DNA of 64,000 nucleotides from JAYPHU01 sp038127535 (lineage in GTDB: Bacteria > Pseudomonadota > Alphaproteobacteria > Rhodospirillales > UBA2165). The first letter of the stretch is position 1. Each line of letters starts with the position of its first letter. The notes beneath the pieces are model-generated. The model worked only from the letters and a program-made list of their open reading frames with translations. It made no database searches and was not told the DNA's origin. The stretch is taken from positions 1 through 64,000 of the forward strand of contig JAYPHU010000005.1 in the NCBI GenBank assembly GCA_038127535.1, read 5' to 3'. Both the position numbers and the translations under genes were made by a program. Below are positions 50,970-59,611 of the stretch, one piece after another.

Positions 50970-52360
50970 CCCCGTTTCCAGGTGGTGCCGTCCGGCCCGT
51001 CTTCCAAAATGACCCCTTGCTCGGCCAGTTCGTCGCGGATGCGGTCCGAGGTGGCAAAGTCCTTATTGGCCCGCGCCGCCGTCCGGTCTTCAATCAGCGC
51101 GTCGATGTCAGCATCGCTGAGACCCGCCGCCCCCTCCGGCTGCCACTTGAACCAGTCTTCCGGATCGAGTTGGAGGAGGCCGAGGAGATTAGCGGCAAAC
51201 TTGATGTCAGCCTTCTTACGCACAACATTTGCTTGACGATCCATTTCCATATTGATGTTCAGGTCGTTTACCAATTCATGGATCATCGAAATTAGTTGGG
51301 GGGTATTTAAATCGTCCGAAAGCGCAGCAGCAATAACATCTGACGGCGTTTGATTTTCAGATGAAGTTTCGGAACTCCTTCTCAGCGCTCCATACCATCT
51401 GTCCAAAGCATCCTTCGCCTGCGCCAGCCCCGCCTTGGTCCAGTTGAGGGGCTGGCGGTAGTGGGTCATGAGCATGCAGAGCCGGATGGTCTCGCCGTGA
51501 TGCTCCTTCAACAGGTCATGCACGGTGATGAAATTGCCCAGGCTCTTGGACATTTTCTCGCCTTCAACCATCAGGTAGCCGTTGTGCATCCATGTTTGGG
51601 CGAAGGTCTCCGGGCCGTGGGCGCAGCGGCTCTGGGCGATCTCGTTCTCATGGTGGGGGAAGACCAGGTCCACGCCGCCGCCGTGAATGTCGAACGTCTT
51701 GCCCAGATACTTTTCCGACATGGCGGAGCATTCGATGTGCCAGCCGGGCCGTCCATTGCCCCAGGGGCTGTCCCAGCCGGGCTGGTCCTCGGTGGACGGT
51801 TTCCACAGCACAAAGTCCGCCGCGTCTTTTTTATACGGCGCGACCTCGACCCGCGCGCCGGCGATCAGTTCATCCCGGTTGCGCCGGGAGAGTTTCCCGT
51901 AATCGTCCATGGACGGTACGTTGAACAGGACATGGCCGTCGTTCTCATACGCATGACCCTTGCTGATCAGGTCTTCGATGAGGGCGATCATCTCGGCGAT
52001 ATGGCCGGTGGCGCGTGGCTCCACATCCGGCGGCAGATTGCCGAGCGCCGCCATGTCGGCATGGAACGCGTCCGTGGTCCGCTTGGTGATCTCTTCGATG
52101 GGTTGGCCGGATTCCTGATGGACGGCGATGATCTTGTCGTCCACGTCGGTGATGTTTCGGACGTAGGTCACTTTCGCATCGGGATACTTGTGCCGTAACA
52201 AGCGCGCCAGCACGTCGAATACGATCACTGGGCGGGCATTGCCGATATGGGCATAGTCATAGACCGTCGGCCCGCACACATACATGCCGATCTTGTCGTC
52301 GCTGATCGGCTCGAACGCCTCTTTCCGCCGCGTCAGCGTGTTGTAGAGTTGTAGGGTCAT
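50966..52360 (-). CDS. cysS: Cysteinyl-tRNA synthetase
   Basis: Charges tRNA-Cys. From ATG 52360 (MTLQLYNTLTRRKEAF) the protein is 464 aa, the normal length. The zinc-ligand Cys in MYVCGPTVYDYAHIGNARP also leads the HIGH motif. Further zinc ligands lie in HIECSAMS and FPHHENEIAQS, and KMSKS is in GEKMSKSLGNF. The start is favoured because it matches family N-termini; the longer frame to 52486 adds basic sequence antisense-like to nadE. It overlaps the nadE stop (TGATG), so translation is coupled. Confidence 0.96.
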   Translation of the reverse strand: MTLQLYNTLTRRKEAFEPISDDKIGMYVCGPTVYDYAHIGNARPVIVFDVLARLLRHKYPDAKVTYVRNITDVDDKIIAVHQESGQPIEEITKRTTDAFHADMAALGNLPPDVEPRATGHIAEMIALIEDLISKGHAYENDGHVLFNVPSMDDYGKLSRRNRDELIAGARVEVAPYKKDAADFVLWKPSTEDQPGWDSPWGNGRPGWHIECSAMSEKYLGKTFDIHGGGVDLVFPHHENEIAQSRCAHGPETFAQTWMHNGYLMVEGEKMSKSLGNFITVHDLLKEHHGETIRLCMLMTHYRQPLNWTKAGLAQAKDALDRWYGALRRSSETSSENQTPSDVIAAALSDDLNTPQLISMIHELVNDLNINMEMDRQANVVRKKADIKFAANLLGLLQLDPEDWFKWQPEGAAGLSDADIDALIEDRTAARANKDFATSDRIRDELAEQGVILEDGPDGTTWKRG

Positions 52361-54033
52361 CACACCAGGTTCGTGAAGCCGTTGGTGATCGGGTAGCGGC
52401 GGTCGCGCCCGAACGCGCGGGATGTGATCTTGACGCCCGGCGGGGCCTGGCGGCGTTTGTATTCCGCCCGGTCGAGCATGCGCCAAACCCGGCGCACCAC
52501 GTCCGGATCGTGGCCGCGCTCAATGATCTCAGAAACGGCGCGCTCCCCCTCAATCAGGCACTGGAGGATATCGTCCAGCACGTCATAGGGCGGCAGCGTG
52601 TCCTCGTCGAACTGATCAGGCTTGAGCTCGGCCGACGGCTTTTTGGTGATGATCCGCTCCGGGATGACCCGGCCGGTCGGGCCCAGGGAGTCGCGGGGGT
52701 GGACCCGGTTGCGCCAATGGGAGACGGCAAAGACGGTGGTCTTGTAGACGTCCTTCAGCACTGAATAGCCGCCACACATATCCCCGTAGAGGGTCGCATA
52801 GCCCACTGACATTTCCGATTTATTGCCGGTGGTCAATGGCATGTAGCCCAGCTTGTTGGAGAGCGCCATGACCAGCATCCCTCGGACCCTCGCCTGGATA
52901 TTCTCTTCCGTAGTGTCGGCCTCCAAGCCTTCGAACAGAGGCGCCAGCATGCCGTCGAAGGCCTGCATGGCCGCCTCGATGGGCACGGTGTCGTATTTAA
53001 GACCCAGCAGTTGCGCCGCTTCCGCCGCGTCGTCCAGGCTTTCCTGGGACGTATAAGGCGATGGCATCATCACGCACTGCACCTTGTCCGGTCCGATGGC
53101 GTCCACGGCCACGGCTGCGGAGAGCGCGGAATCAATGCCGCCGGACAGGCCCAGGATCACACCGGGGAACCGGTTCTTGCGGACATAATCGCGCAGTCCC
53201 AGCACCATGGCCCGGTAGATGCGCGCTAGGGTCTCGTCTTCCGGTGCGCCGCCCACGGTGTTGATCTCACCGTCGACGCAGGCCCAGCCGTCCCCGCCGT
53301 TCTGCCACTTGGTGAACATGATTTCTTCTTCCCAGGGCATGGCGAGGGCTTTGAGTTCCCGGTCCTTGTTGAGCACGAAGGAGCGGCCGTCGAAGACAAG
53401 CTCGTCCTGGCCACCCACCAGATTGACATAGGCCAGCGGTAGATCGCATTCCACGATCCGCGCCACAGCCAGATTGAGCCTCATGTCCGGCTTATCCGCC
53501 TCAAAGGGGGAGCCGTTGATCACCAGCAACAATTCGGCGCCGGATTCCTGTAGCCCCTCGGCCACATCGGGCTCCCACATGTCTTCGCAGATCATGACGC
53601 CGAGACGCACATCCTTGAATGGGATGGGGCCGGGGACGGGGCCTTCGTCGAACACGCGGTCTTCATCAAACACGCCGTAGGTGGGCAGCAAATGTTTGTA
53701 GCGCTTGGTCGAAATCTTACCGTCTTCTAACAGCAGCACCGCGTTATAGAGTTTGCCGTCCTCCCGCCAGGGCGCACCGGTCAGGATCGCCGGGCCGCCG
53801 TCGCCGGTTTCTTTGGCCAGCGTTTCGACATGCTCTTCGATCATCTGCAGAAATGCTGGCTTCAGGACCAGATCCTCGGGCGGATAACCGGAGACCGCCA
53901 GCTCGCCGGTGACCAGCAGATCGGCCTTGCCGACGGCATCTTTGCGGGCCTGGCGGATGCGTTCGACATTGCCCACGACATCGCCGACGGTAGGATTGAT
54001 TTGGGCCAGCGCTATGGCAAGCTCTGTGGTCAT
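52360..54033 (-). CDS. nadE: Glutamine-dependent NAD+ synthetase
   Basis: Amidates nicotinic acid adenine dinucleotide to NAD+ with glutamine and ATP. The 557-aa protein from ATG 54033 (MTTELAIALAQINPTVGD) joins a nitrilase-type glutaminase to the synthetase. The glutaminase runs to residue 260 or so: Glu in VTGELAVSGYPPEDL, Lys in KRYKHLLPTYGVFDE, Cys in LGVMICEDMWEP. In the synthetase, the PP-loop GLSGGIDSALSAAVAVDAIG is near 285, with TGNKSEMSVGYATLYGDMCG beyond. A short, start-proximal extension to 54111 lacks family support. First in a nadE-cysS pair. Confidence 0.95.
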   Translation of the reverse strand: MTTELAIALAQINPTVGDVVGNVERIRQARKDAVGKADLLVTGELAVSGYPPEDLVLKPAFLQMIEEHVETLAKETGDGGPAILTGAPWREDGKLYNAVLLLEDGKISTKRYKHLLPTYGVFDEDRVFDEGPVPGPIPFKDVRLGVMICEDMWEPDVAEGLQESGAELLLVINGSPFEADKPDMRLNLAVARIVECDLPLAYVNLVGGQDELVFDGRSFVLNKDRELKALAMPWEEEIMFTKWQNGGDGWACVDGEINTVGGAPEDETLARIYRAMVLGLRDYVRKNRFPGVILGLSGGIDSALSAAVAVDAIGPDKVQCVMMPSPYTSQESLDDAAEAAQLLGLKYDTVPIEAAMQAFDGMLAPLFEGLEADTTEENIQARVRGMLVMALSNKLGYMPLTTGNKSEMSVGYATLYGDMCGGYSVLKDVYKTTVFAVSHWRNRVHPRDSLGPTGRVIPERIITKKPSAELKPDQFDEDTLPPYDVLDDILQCLIEGERAVSEIIERGHDPDVVRRVWRMLDRAEYKRRQAPPGVKITSRAFGRDRRYPITNGFTNLV

Positions 54034-54212
54034 AAAAATCGTCCGATTCGATGAAATTTCAGCGGTATGACGGCTCTTTCTCCGGCGCCAGAACCTTGGC
54101 TCGCTAAGCATTAGAGACTGCCCACGCCGGTGTCAACGCCGCTCCCGGCGCGCCATAACAGTGCGGGAAATCCCGTCTGGAAATTGACGGATGAAGCCGG
54201 TAAGAATATTCC

Positions 54213-55297
54213 ATGGTCGACAAAAACGCGTCCAACGAATATTTGGTAGAGCAGGTGGTCTGCGGGGATGCGCCGGATGAGCGCGTGGCCCGAAGGCCCG
54301 AAAAGCTCAAGGCAGCGCCACCCCCGCCCGTATAGCCGCCCCGCCGCCACCGGCGAAGCCGCCGCCTCAGCCACAGATTTATCAAACTCCGGCAGCGCCG
54401 CCGCCGCCGGCAATGCCTCAGCCAATGCCCTCCCAACCTGTGCCTTAGGTAGCGCCTCAAGCCGCGTCGGCCCCGCCTGCCGCCGCCCAGCCCGCACCGC
54501 CAGCGACGGCACCCAAACCGTCCGGCTCGGTACAGGATCAAAGCCGCGTGCTGGCGGAGACCGTCGTGAACACGTTTACGGACCGGCTCAAAATCGAAGC
54601 GCGAAAGCGGGGCGGCTATTTGACCGTGGACGACATCAACCGGTTGACCCATGAGTTCGAAAGCAAGCGGGCCGACCTCGAAAAAATCTTCGAGACGTCT
54701 TTTGATCAATATGTACGGGCGCGGGAGCGGGCGGCGTTTGATCATGCCCGGCAATATCCCTTCGACCGGCTGATCGTGAACAGCTTTGCCGGCTTATTTG
54801 TTCCGGACCGGGTGTCCGATGACGGGGACGCCTGTGTGACCCGCGCGGTCCTGCCCGGCTTCTTTATCGCCATGGATAAGATGCTCGGTCCCGAGACGAT
54901 TGAGGAGTTTCAGGCCAAGTGCCGGACCGCCGTCGGCCGGCTCAGCAAGGGCAATGAAAACGACTTCAATTGGGAACAGCTCTACGCCGACAAAGAGGCG
55001 CAGATGATCTGCCTGGACGCGCTGATCGCGTTCCTGCCCTATTTCGAAGACCTGGTGAAGCGCATGGATTGGTTCGTTCCGTTGGTCAACGGGGCTGTCG
55101 CCGCCGATGTGGATTGGGAACTCACTGAACCCGGCTTCTACAATCTGGTCGCGGAAATGTTCCTGCCCCTGCGAATGGCGTTGGGTGATACCGAAGACAG
55201 GATCGCGCTGGAGAAACGCAAGGGTGCGGTGGCGCTTTATGAACTGGATAGGCTGTTCGAGAAGATCGACAAAGTCCTGGAGTTTGTCGAGTACTAG
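54213..55297 (+). pseudogene. Pro-rich-linker protein with frameshift and TAG
   Basis: ATG 54213 opens MVDKNASNEYLVEQVVCGDA and runs into a proline tract (AAPPPPV) ending at a TAG. The proline-rich sequence resumes in another frame (AAPPPPAKPPPQPQIYQTPA), carries an in-frame TAG at 54446-54448 (QPVP*VAPQ, probably CAG originally) and then stays open to 55297. The final 249 residues (from about 54548) form a helical domain: ETVVNTFTDRLKIEARKRGG, LTVDDINRLTHEFESKRADL, FNWEQLYADKEAQMICLDAL. I do not recognise the family. The downstream domain could still be made from an internal GTG start. The frameshift lies in a C-rich tract, so sequencing error must be considered. Confidence 0.6.
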
Positions 55298-55549
55298 GCG
55301 ATATGTTCATAGGCTGAATGCACGCACGTCATCAGTATCTTCAATCGGATCCGCTCTAGAGAGCTACCGGCCGTGTTGCGAAGGACATCGAATCGGCCAG
55401 TTTTATTCCCAAGAAAATGTGTGTAAGAAGTTTTGCAGTAACTAGCTTGCCGTCGCTCCATTAAAAAATTGGCATTTGGCCTTTGATTTGTGTCGAAAAT
55501 CCAGACCTCCACCCTTATTGAATGTTGCCCCTAACAAGAGGATGCTTCC
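55298..55549. other. Non-coding gap before the nitroreductase
   Basis: About 250 bases of AT-richer DNA with no credible gene on either strand. It marks the left edge of an accessory block differing in composition from the flanking housekeeping genes. AAGAGG at 55537-55542 precedes ATG 55550. Confidence 0.4.
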
Positions 55550-56401
55550 ATGCAGACGGCAAATGTCACCAATGAAAAGGTCTAGGGGGTGGCCCAGGCG
55601 GCAAAAGAGACAGGCATGGCGGCAAGCGAAATGCGGCGGGCTTTCGACTCGTTATCGTCCGAAGCGGATGTGCCCAGAACCCAGGTAGAGATTTTTTGGC
55701 GGAAATTCAAACCGCTTAGGACTGAACCATTTGAGAAAAATATTGTGGTAGACAAGGACCAACTCGATCTAGACGCCCAAGAGGCAATAAGAGCAGTGAG
55801 GGAGCGAACGACTCCCCTTGACCAAAACGGTCTTGATGTTCTTTTCGAAGGCGCCCGTTCTTTCAACGGTTGGAAAGACGAACCGGTAACCGAGGATCAG
55901 CTTCGCCAAATTTATGATTTGATGAAACTATGTCCAACCAGCGCAAACTGTTGTCCTTTGAGAATAAAATTTATTAGTTCGGCGGAGGCCAAGAAAAAGT
56001 TGGAACCCTTGTTGTCCGATACCAACCGGTCGAAAACGATGCAGGCCCCGGCTGTGGCAATTTTTGGTATGGATCTGGATTTTTATCACCACATGCCCTT
56101 CCTATGGCCGCATCGTCCGAATGCCATACCTGAACGAATGGAGGCAAATCCGAACCTCATTCAGCCCTGGGCAATCCGGAATGCTACTCTACAGGCCGCT
56201 TATTTCATTTTGGCCGTTCGGGCCATCGGACTGGATGCCGGTCCAATGCAAGGCGTCGATGCCGCTGGCCTGGACACGGCGTTCTGGAGCGGCACAAACG
56301 TCAAATCTATGTTCATCTGCAGCATCGGGCGCGGAGACGAAGAAACGGTGTTTAAGAAGTTGCCGAGATTTGCCTTCGACGAAGTGTGCGAAATACTCTA
56401 G
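55550..56401 (+). CDS. RutE/HadB-like nitroreductase-family protein, TAG near start
   Basis: Belongs to the malonic-semialdehyde reductase (RutE) branch of FMN nitroreductases. LFEGARSFNGWKDEPVTEDQL, LMKLCPTSANCCPLRI, FYHHMPFLWPH, RNATLQAAYFILAVRAIGLD and the end RFAFDEVCEIL match RutE almost throughout. The best ribosome site (AAGAGG) belongs to ATG 55550, but that frame has a TAG at 55583-55585 (codon 12). Starts after it are GTG 55589 and ATG 55616. About 85 residues before the core (such as AAKETGMAASEMRRAFDSLS) are absent from RutE. So this is either a gene with a late start or another nonsense-hit gene. Reductase role in catabolism inferred from family. Confidence 0.75.
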
Positions 56402-56847
56402 GCATTCACCAGGGGACAGAATTTACTGGGCGGCTTTTGAGCCTGACACCATCGAAATTGGTCAAAAGAAACGCTTTCGTAAGCGATTCAGACGCTTTTG
56501 AGTGGATCGCCCACCTTCCAGAAAAAATAAAATGAGTCCCGGATCAACTTTGAGCCACCCAAATAAGGTGTCTTAAAAGGCGTTGCCTAAATTCCATTGA
56601 TCTCTGAATGGCCGCAACTGGCTGAAGGAGGGCGATATTGAGCGCCACTGACCTGGTCAGCCTAAAGCCGGGAACAGACAAATCGGAATTTTGTTCCCAA
56701 GCACAATTTTCACAAAGCGAAAAACAGGGGTTTTGGATTTGGTGTAGGTATGCGCTCGCTGATATTCGATTATGCAGTAACAAAGAATCTGACTTAGAAA
56801 GAAACTAAGTCGTCGGGCGGTTTTTGCGAATATTGGAGAGAACATCA
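56402..56847. promoter_or_regulatory. Gap upstream of the AhpD-like gene with a hairpin
   Basis: About 450 bases without a credible gene. A perfect 7-bp stem-loop, gacttag/ctaagtc around aaagaaa (56791-56811), followed 8 bases later by TTTTT, resembles an intrinsic terminator 36 bases before ATG 56848. GGAGAGA just upstream of that ATG is its ribosome site. No clear promoter was fixed. Confidence 0.45.
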
Positions 56848-57954
56848 ATGAGATTCTATCAAGATTCAGAGTATCCGGTGAGAACCGATATAGAGGCTAC
56901 CCACGCATTGCAGATGGATCACTTGGGAAAACCGGGAACTTGGGGTTCTGGTGAGCAAAGAATTGCCGTTGCCTTGGAAACTCGAAAAACGTGTTACGAG
57001 GCAAAAACCCAAGAAGATTCTGAGACTGAGACTCCAGCGTGTGATGTCGAATTACCAGATTTTATCCGCGAACTAATCCGTAAGTTGGCCGTCTCACCAG
57101 CAGATTTTCAAGAAGACTCATATGAAGCTGCCAGAAAAGGTGGGCTCAGCGATGAAGAGTATGTCGAAATAGTTGGCATCGTATCTCGACTCACCGATAT
57201 GGATACTTTCGCACGCGGTCTTGGGGTGCCATTACGCCCTCTACCGGCGGCAAAAAAAGGCCAACCGTCAAAAGTTCGTCCAGCTATAGCTCACAAAGAG
57301 CATGCCTGGGTGCCTACCGTGCCGAATTATCCCGAGGGTGGTGAAGATGCGGAGAAAATATATGGAAAGGAATATAAGCCATACATCCTCCGCGCTTTGA
57401 GTTTGGTGCCAGAGGAGATGCACCAGCATATAGCCTTAGAGGAAGTTCAATATCTTCCAATGGCAAATATCATGGTCAAGGATTACGAGCACCACGAAGG
57501 ATTTACCAGGTTTCATGCGGAAACTATCGCAGGAAGGATTTCCGCTCTGAACGAGTGCTTTTACTGAACGTCCGGTCATGCCTGGTTCCTCCGTGAGAGT
57601 GGACTCGCTACCGATACCGAAATTAACCTTCAGGCCCTGATCGATCCTAAACTGGATATCGGCTTTCCGGGCGGCAAAGAGCTGTTGGAATTTGCCAATG
57701 CAATCGTTGGAGCAGATAGAGCCGCCCTGGACGACGCACGAGCTGACCTTTCTAGGGTTCTTGGACCTGGCTCTGTTTCAGCAGCAGCGGCTATTGCCGC
57801 CAACTTCACCAAAAATGACCGCATTGCCAATGGCTGCGGCATACCGTCAGAACTTAGGATGTTGAAAAATTCAAAGGCAATTAGGGGCGAGCTGGGGCTC
57901 AATAATTACCGCTCAGCGGAAAATACGCGACGGTGCTATCCGGATGAAATGTAA
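56848..57954 (+). CDS. Two-domain AhpD/CMD-like protein, candidate selenoprotein (TGA = Sec240)
   Basis: A 368-residue frame from ATG 56848 (MRFYQDSEYPVRTD), with GGAGAGA upstream, read through an in-frame TGA at 57565-57567. It contains two carboxymuconolactone-decarboxylase/AhpD-like halves. The N-terminal half (about 30-125) has a degenerate motif with one Cys (TRKTCYEA, Cys49). The C-terminal half (about 195-300) has Glu225, Cys237, the TGA at 240 and His244: E-x11-C-x2-TGA-x3-H. This is exactly the spacing of the AhpD redox site, with TGA replacing the second Cys. After the TGA the frame stays open for 128 codons (TSGHAWFLRESGLATD, ELLEFANAIVGADRAALDDA) to TAA 57952. Selenocysteine is the favoured reading; a Cys-to-stop mutation is the alternative. 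Expected role: thiol/selenol peroxidase or disulfide reductase. Confidence 0.75.
57570..57604 (+). promoter_or_regulatory. SECIS-like hairpin after the TGA codon
   Basis: Directly after the TGA, GUCC (57570-57573) pairs with GGAC (57601-57604). After an internal loop, UCAUG (57576-57580) pairs with CGUGA (57592-57596, one G-U). The 11-base apical loop CCUGGUUCCUC contains GGU, as bacterial SECIS loops often do. The loop begins 13 bases after the TGA, slightly closer than usual. An alternative fold with a CGU loop at 57592-57594 is possible. Prediction by eye only. Confidence 0.45.
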
Positions 57955-58443
57955 TGACCTATCGATAGCGGCTAACCCTCTACGAGACCAGGGATATACT
58001 TGTTTCGATTTCAGATATGTTCTTTCAAATCTGCGCTCGCATAGATGACGACAGCTATAGGGGGGATGTCCCGTCTGATTATTCTTGTCACGTCCGCCTC
58101 CTATACCGCCCGCGGTATCTGATGGTGCCTGATCCATCAGTTTTGTCAGTCTATCGGTGATATGATCAAAGAGCCCCTCACCAACATAATTGTCCAGGAC
58201 GCCCTCCGGGAACAAAAATTGGCGAACTTGATCATTTTCGACTTAGAGATCGAGAAACAAATTCAGCCGCTTCCTTTGTGGAGAGGTAGAAGCTAGTAGG
58301 GGGGAATCGGTTGATATCAGTGTAACAACGGATTCCCTCTAACCTTGCAAAGCCGTTCTGATGCATCCAGTCTGTCCTTACTTCACGTTACTCGTAGGAG
58401 TTCTGCAGGTGGGGCTGAATTCTGAACAAAAAGGAAGTTTTGG
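57955..58443. other. Non-coding or degenerate stretch
   Basis: About 490 bases between the AhpD-like gene and the monooxygenase. A minus-strand open stretch (57913-58230) contains QVRQFLFPEGVLDNYVGEGL and FDHITDRLTKLMDQ, which look protein-like, but it begins after a stop and dissolves into low-quality sequence. I recognise no family; it may be a decayed gene. AAAAAGGAAG at 58428 is the ribosome site of the next gene. Confidence 0.4.
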
Positions 58444-59601
58444 ATGAATCTTGATCTTGTTGAGAAGGCCATGTCGCTCAAGCCTCTCCTGCGAGATCGT
58501 GCGAGGGACGCGGAGATTGCGAGGCAAACTCCGAGAGAAACCGTCGATAATTATATCGAAGCCGGCATCTTAAAAACCATTCAACCCAAGTGTTATGGCG
58601 GACATCAAACCGATTGGGAAACGGTGCTCTCGGTCATCATGGCGCTGGCGCAAGGTGATGCGTCTCAGGCCTGGGTCGCGGCGGTTTATACGATCCATGC
58701 GTTGGACGTCACGATGTTTCCGGAACAGGCTCAGGATGAAGTGTGGGGTGAGAACCCTGATCAGCTGATTGTCTCTGCGGTGGCGCCGAGTGGGAAAGGC
58801 GAGCGTACGGATAACGGCGTCATGGTGAACGGGAGATGGGGTTTTGTGAGCGGCGTGGCCCACGGAACCTGGGCGGAAATTGGTTTCATGATGCCCGATG
58901 CCAAGTCTGGTGAGTCTGTTCATCACTTGTGCCTTGTGCCGGCAGAGAACCTCGTTGTTGAAGATACTTGGCACGTCATGGGGATCACCGGGTCGGGCAG
59001 TCATCATATCTCCCTGCAGGACGTGCTGGTTCCTAATCATCGCGTCATTTTAAGAACAGATCAGCGGGCCGGGACGGCGCCTGGCACAGCATCTCATGAC
59101 GATAGGATCTATGCGACGCCCTACCTAACGGTGCCGCCGTCCGTTTTGGCATCGGTCGTGGTCGGCGCGGCAGAGGGCGCGTTGGAGGAATATCTCGAGT
59201 TCACCAAAGCCCGGAAGCAGCAGGGTAATCCGGTCGCCGAGAGAGAAAGCATGCAATTGCGCATCGCGGAAGCATCCGCGGAAGTCGATCTTGCCCGCAT
59301 GTTGCTTTTGCGCATTGCCGCGGACGCGACATCCGGCATGAGAAACGAGGGCAGGCTTTTGACAGAGATGCGCGCCCGGATGCGCCGTGATACGGCTTAC
59401 GCGTGCACCCTCTCAAAGAGAGCCGTTGAACGGCTATTTGAGGCGTCCGGCGCGCATGGGCTTTATTTAAGTGAAGCTTTTCAAAGATTTTATCGGGACG
59501 TCAAAGCAGGCAGCAATCACATTGCTATCGGATGGGATCGGTGCGGCCTCACCTATGGCCGAGTGGCCCTGGGTTTTGAGCCCGGTCCTGACGAAATATA
59601 G
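58444..59601 (+). CDS. Acyl-CoA-dehydrogenase-fold flavin monooxygenase (group D, HsaA/HpaB-like)
   Basis: Predicted oxygenase component of a two-component flavin monooxygenase, taking FADH2 from a separate reductase to hydroxylate an aromatic or similar substrate. The 385-aa protein has the acyl-CoA dehydrogenase fold: helical N-terminus (RETVDNYIEAGILKTIQPKC), GGHQTDWETVLSVIMALAQG, beta domain with VNGRWGFVSGVAHGTWAEIG and TWHVMGITGSGSHHISLQDV, and a C-terminal bundle ending SGAHGLYLSEAFQRFYRDVK. The W-F/V-SG and TGS patterns point to HsaA/pigment-hydroxylase relatives rather than true acyl-CoA dehydrogenases, which have a catalytic Glu. It is 10 bases upstream of a sulfatase and probably co-transcribed with it. 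Confidence 0.82.
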   Translation: MNLDLVEKAMSLKPLLRDRARDAEIARQTPRETVDNYIEAGILKTIQPKCYGGHQTDWETVLSVIMALAQGDASQAWVAAVYTIHALDVTMFPEQAQDEVWGENPDQLIVSAVAPSGKGERTDNGVMVNGRWGFVSGVAHGTWAEIGFMMPDAKSGESVHHLCLVPAENLVVEDTWHVMGITGSGSHHISLQDVLVPNHRVILRTDQRAGTAPGTASHDDRIYATPYLTVPPSVLASVVVGAAEGALEEYLEFTKARKQQGNPVAERESMQLRIAEASAEVDLARMLLLRIAADATSGMRNEGRLLTEMRARMRRDTAYACTLSKRAVERLFEASGAHGLYLSEAFQRFYRDVKAGSNHIAIGWDRCGLTYGRVALGFEPGPDEI

Positions 59602-59611
59602 GAATTCAGCC

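Noticed and set aside
3326..57954. TAG recoding (for example pyrrolysine or amber suppression) to explain the many in-frame TAG codons
   Set aside because: TAG is the normal terminator of many intact genes here (glmS, gor, glnS, DAHP synthase, hemF, sulfatase and others), and TAA and TGA interruptions also occur. Decay or error fits better.
57913..58230. Minus-strand gene of about 100 codons between the AhpD-like gene and the monooxygenase
   Set aside because: Part looks protein-like, but there is no ribosome site, an upstream stop and no recognisable family, so it is left as a possible remnant only.
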